Positions 5,092 through 6,280 of a DNA stretch of 6,280 nt are shown piece after piece; positions within the stretch are counted from its first letter, which is position 1, and every line of letters begins with the position of its first letter. The notes beneath the pieces were generated by a model, which searched no databases, was not told where the DNA came from, and worked only from the letters and a program-made list of their open reading frames with translations. The DNA is taken from contig CANQXB010000062.1 of NCBI GenBank assembly GCA_947627805.1, positions 1-6,280 of the forward strand. The letters run 5' to 3'. Source of the stretch: an uncultured Bacilli bacterium (GTDB taxonomy: Bacteria > Bacillota_I > Bacilli_A > RF39 > UBA660). Both the position numbers and the translations under genes were made by a program.

Positions 5092-5120
5092 ATTGTACTA
5101 TATAGCCTTCCAAAAGTAAA
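5092..5120 (-). promoter_or_regulatory. Promoter of the mraZ operon
   Basis: The -35 box TTTACT (5120-5115) and -10 box TACAAT (5097-5092) are 17 bp apart on the minus strand. Transcription should begin near 5085, giving a leader of about 38 nt. The -10 is followed directly by the first MraZ box. The -35 hexamer is the same one used by the two small-RNA promoters. Confidence 0.65.
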
Positions 5121-5176
5121 TGAAATTTTCCCCACTTTTAATTTTATTTAATCTGCTTGACAAGATTTTACACTAA

Positions 5177-6280
5177 CTATATTTCTTTATTTTTCAAGAT
5201 AATTAAAGAAAATAAACTCATACTTAAACTACTTATTAAAGATGTTATATAAAAATCAATATTATCTTTAGTTTGGGGATTAATTATTTCTTCCTGCCTA
5301 TTTTCATTAAGAGTTTCTTGTTCCTTTTTCGCTTCTTTCTCTTCTTTTATTTCTTTTACTTCTTCAACTTCGATCTTTTCTTTTTCTTCTTTCTTATTTT
5401 CTTCTTGATGAGGATTATTAATTTCTATACTTAATTCCCTCGTATCTTTGGCTATTAAAGGAAGAGCATAATTTTTTAAATTAGTAATATAATAAGTCCC
5501 ATATGGTAAAGTAACTTCTTTCGTATCTTTAGAAACAATATAATATAATTCATTATTACTTAAAAGATAAATATAATAGATGTTATCATCTAAAATATTT
5601 AAATTTACTTTAGTACTAATAACTTTTCTTTTAACCGTTACTTCATATTTATCTTCATCATTAACGGTAAAATCAAGAGACGAAAACTCTTCTAAATAAG
5701 GAGAATACCCTCCTCTTAAAGTATATTTTTCCCAACTTTTGACATAACTTTCCCTATTAGGATTAAGAGAAGTTTTATAATCATCATTTAAATATAAATC
5801 ATAACTACTATATGTTTCTGTTATATCTCCTATCTTACCATTGATACCTTCTAATTCTTCTTTAATTATAAAAGGAGTTCCATAAACTATATAATTAATT
5901 GTTCCTCTTCTAATTTCCGGTCCTTGTAAACTATTAAAAAAATATATATCTTCATAATTATACCAATAACCTAAAGGAGCATAATTTGTCTTATAATTAA
6001 TAGCATATTCACCAACTTCATTATTAGTAATCGTTATTCCTTGTGGTTTTTTTTGAATATTTAAACCATTTACATAAGGAATTGTAAAATCTAAATCACT
6101 ATTAAATTCCAAACTATTCGTTGTCCATATTTCTCTTCTTATAGGTTCTTTAAAAAAATATTCCTCTTCATAATGTTTTTGGACTTTTTCTTCTATCTCC
6201 TTTATTTTCGTTAATCCTTCTTCTAAAGGATTACCTTCTCTATCACACATCGTTACTTCTAAATGATATATTTTTTGCCA
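5177..6280 (-). CDS. Surface protein with NPQTK sorting signal (3' part; 5' end outside window)
   Basis: The reading frame is open to the window edge (ten codons, WQKIYHLEVT, precede the first visible Met), so 367 C-terminal residues are present and the start is missing. Numbering from that Met (6250), about 40-275 is beta-rich, Tyr/Asn/Thr-rich extracellular sequence. Its last part includes VTLPYGTYYITNLKNY (246-261), resembling the end of a Cna-B or pilin-type domain. A highly charged Glu/Lys stretch (about 283-321) resembles a wall-spanning linker. The C-terminus has the order N324-P-Q-T-K, a hydrophobic segment (about 331-352) and a short basic tail (LKNKEI), the arrangement of a sortase substrate with an NPQT-type rather than LPXTG motif. 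I infer a protein displayed on and probably covalently linked to the cell wall; adhesin or pilin-like are possible roles. No clear terminator follows it before the mraZ promoter. Confidence 0.75.
   Translation of the reverse strand, partial: WQKIYHLEVTMCDREGNPLEEGLTKIKEIEEKVQKHYEEEYFFKEPIRREIWTTNSLEFNSDLDFTIPYVNGLNIQKKPQGITITNNEVGEYAINYKTNYAPLGYWYNYEDIYFFNSLQGPEIRRGTINYIVYGTPFIIKEELEGINGKIGDITETYSSYDLYLNDDYKTSLNPNRESYVKSWEKYTLRGGYSPYLEEFSSLDFTVNDEDKYEVTVKRKVISTKVNLNILDDNIYYIYLLSNNELYYIVSKDTKEVTLPYGTYYITNLKNYALPLIAKDTRELSIEINNPHQEENKKEEKEKIEVEEVKEIKEEKEAKKEQETLNENRQEEIINPQTKDNIDFYITSLISSLSMSLFSLIILKNKEI

Noticed and set aside
5157..5183. TTGACA followed by TATATT on the plus strand, a possible promoter antisense to the surface protein
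   Set aside because: The spacing is only 15 bp and no plus-strand gene follows.

Overview
The window is A+T-rich, and every protein-coding gene in it lies on the minus strand. It reads like a low-GC Gram-positive, probably an uncultured member of the Bacilli or a walled relative of the Mollicutes. The evidence is a division/cell-wall (dcw) cluster of the Firmicutes type (mraZ-rsmH-ftsL-PASTA penicillin-binding protein), a surface protein with a sortase-like NPQTK sorting signal, and Shine-Dalgarno sites of the GGTGA/GAGGG type. TGA acts as a true stop at the end of rsmH, so this is not the Mycoplasma genetic code. The genus cannot be named from this sequence.

Layout from right to left, which is the direction of transcription. 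6280-5177: the 3' part of a cell-wall-anchored surface protein that enters from outside the window. 5120-5052: the mraZ promoter, followed by four MraZ-type GTGG boxes spaced exactly 10 bp apart. 5047-1288: mraZ, rsmH, ftsL and ftsI, tightly packed with overlaps or gaps of at most 8 nt and closed by a hairpin terminator at 1258-1289. Together they encode the operon's own regulator, a 16S rRNA methyltransferase, a divisome membrane protein and the septal transpeptidase.

The usual next dcw gene (mraY) is not there. Positions 154-1235 instead hold an accessory cassette: a DUF3800-family gene (969-295, minus) flanked by two direct copies of a small-RNA gene on the plus strand (about 189-304 and 1122-1232). 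Each RNA copy has its own extended -10 promoter, a long first hairpin, an invariant second hairpin whose loop can form a pseudoknot, a covarying third hairpin and a Rho-independent terminator. The two copies differ by paired, structure-preserving changes, which argues that the RNA structure is under selection. DUF3800 genes are known to occur near several classes of structured RNA, so this is the most interesting part of the window and could be a protein-RNA system of unknown function.

Positions 1-153 hold a minus-strand promoter (TTGACA, 18 bp, TATACT) with a perfect dyad in its spacer and the first few codons of a gene that leaves the window. No tRNA, rRNA, CRISPR array, transposase or insertion sequence was seen.
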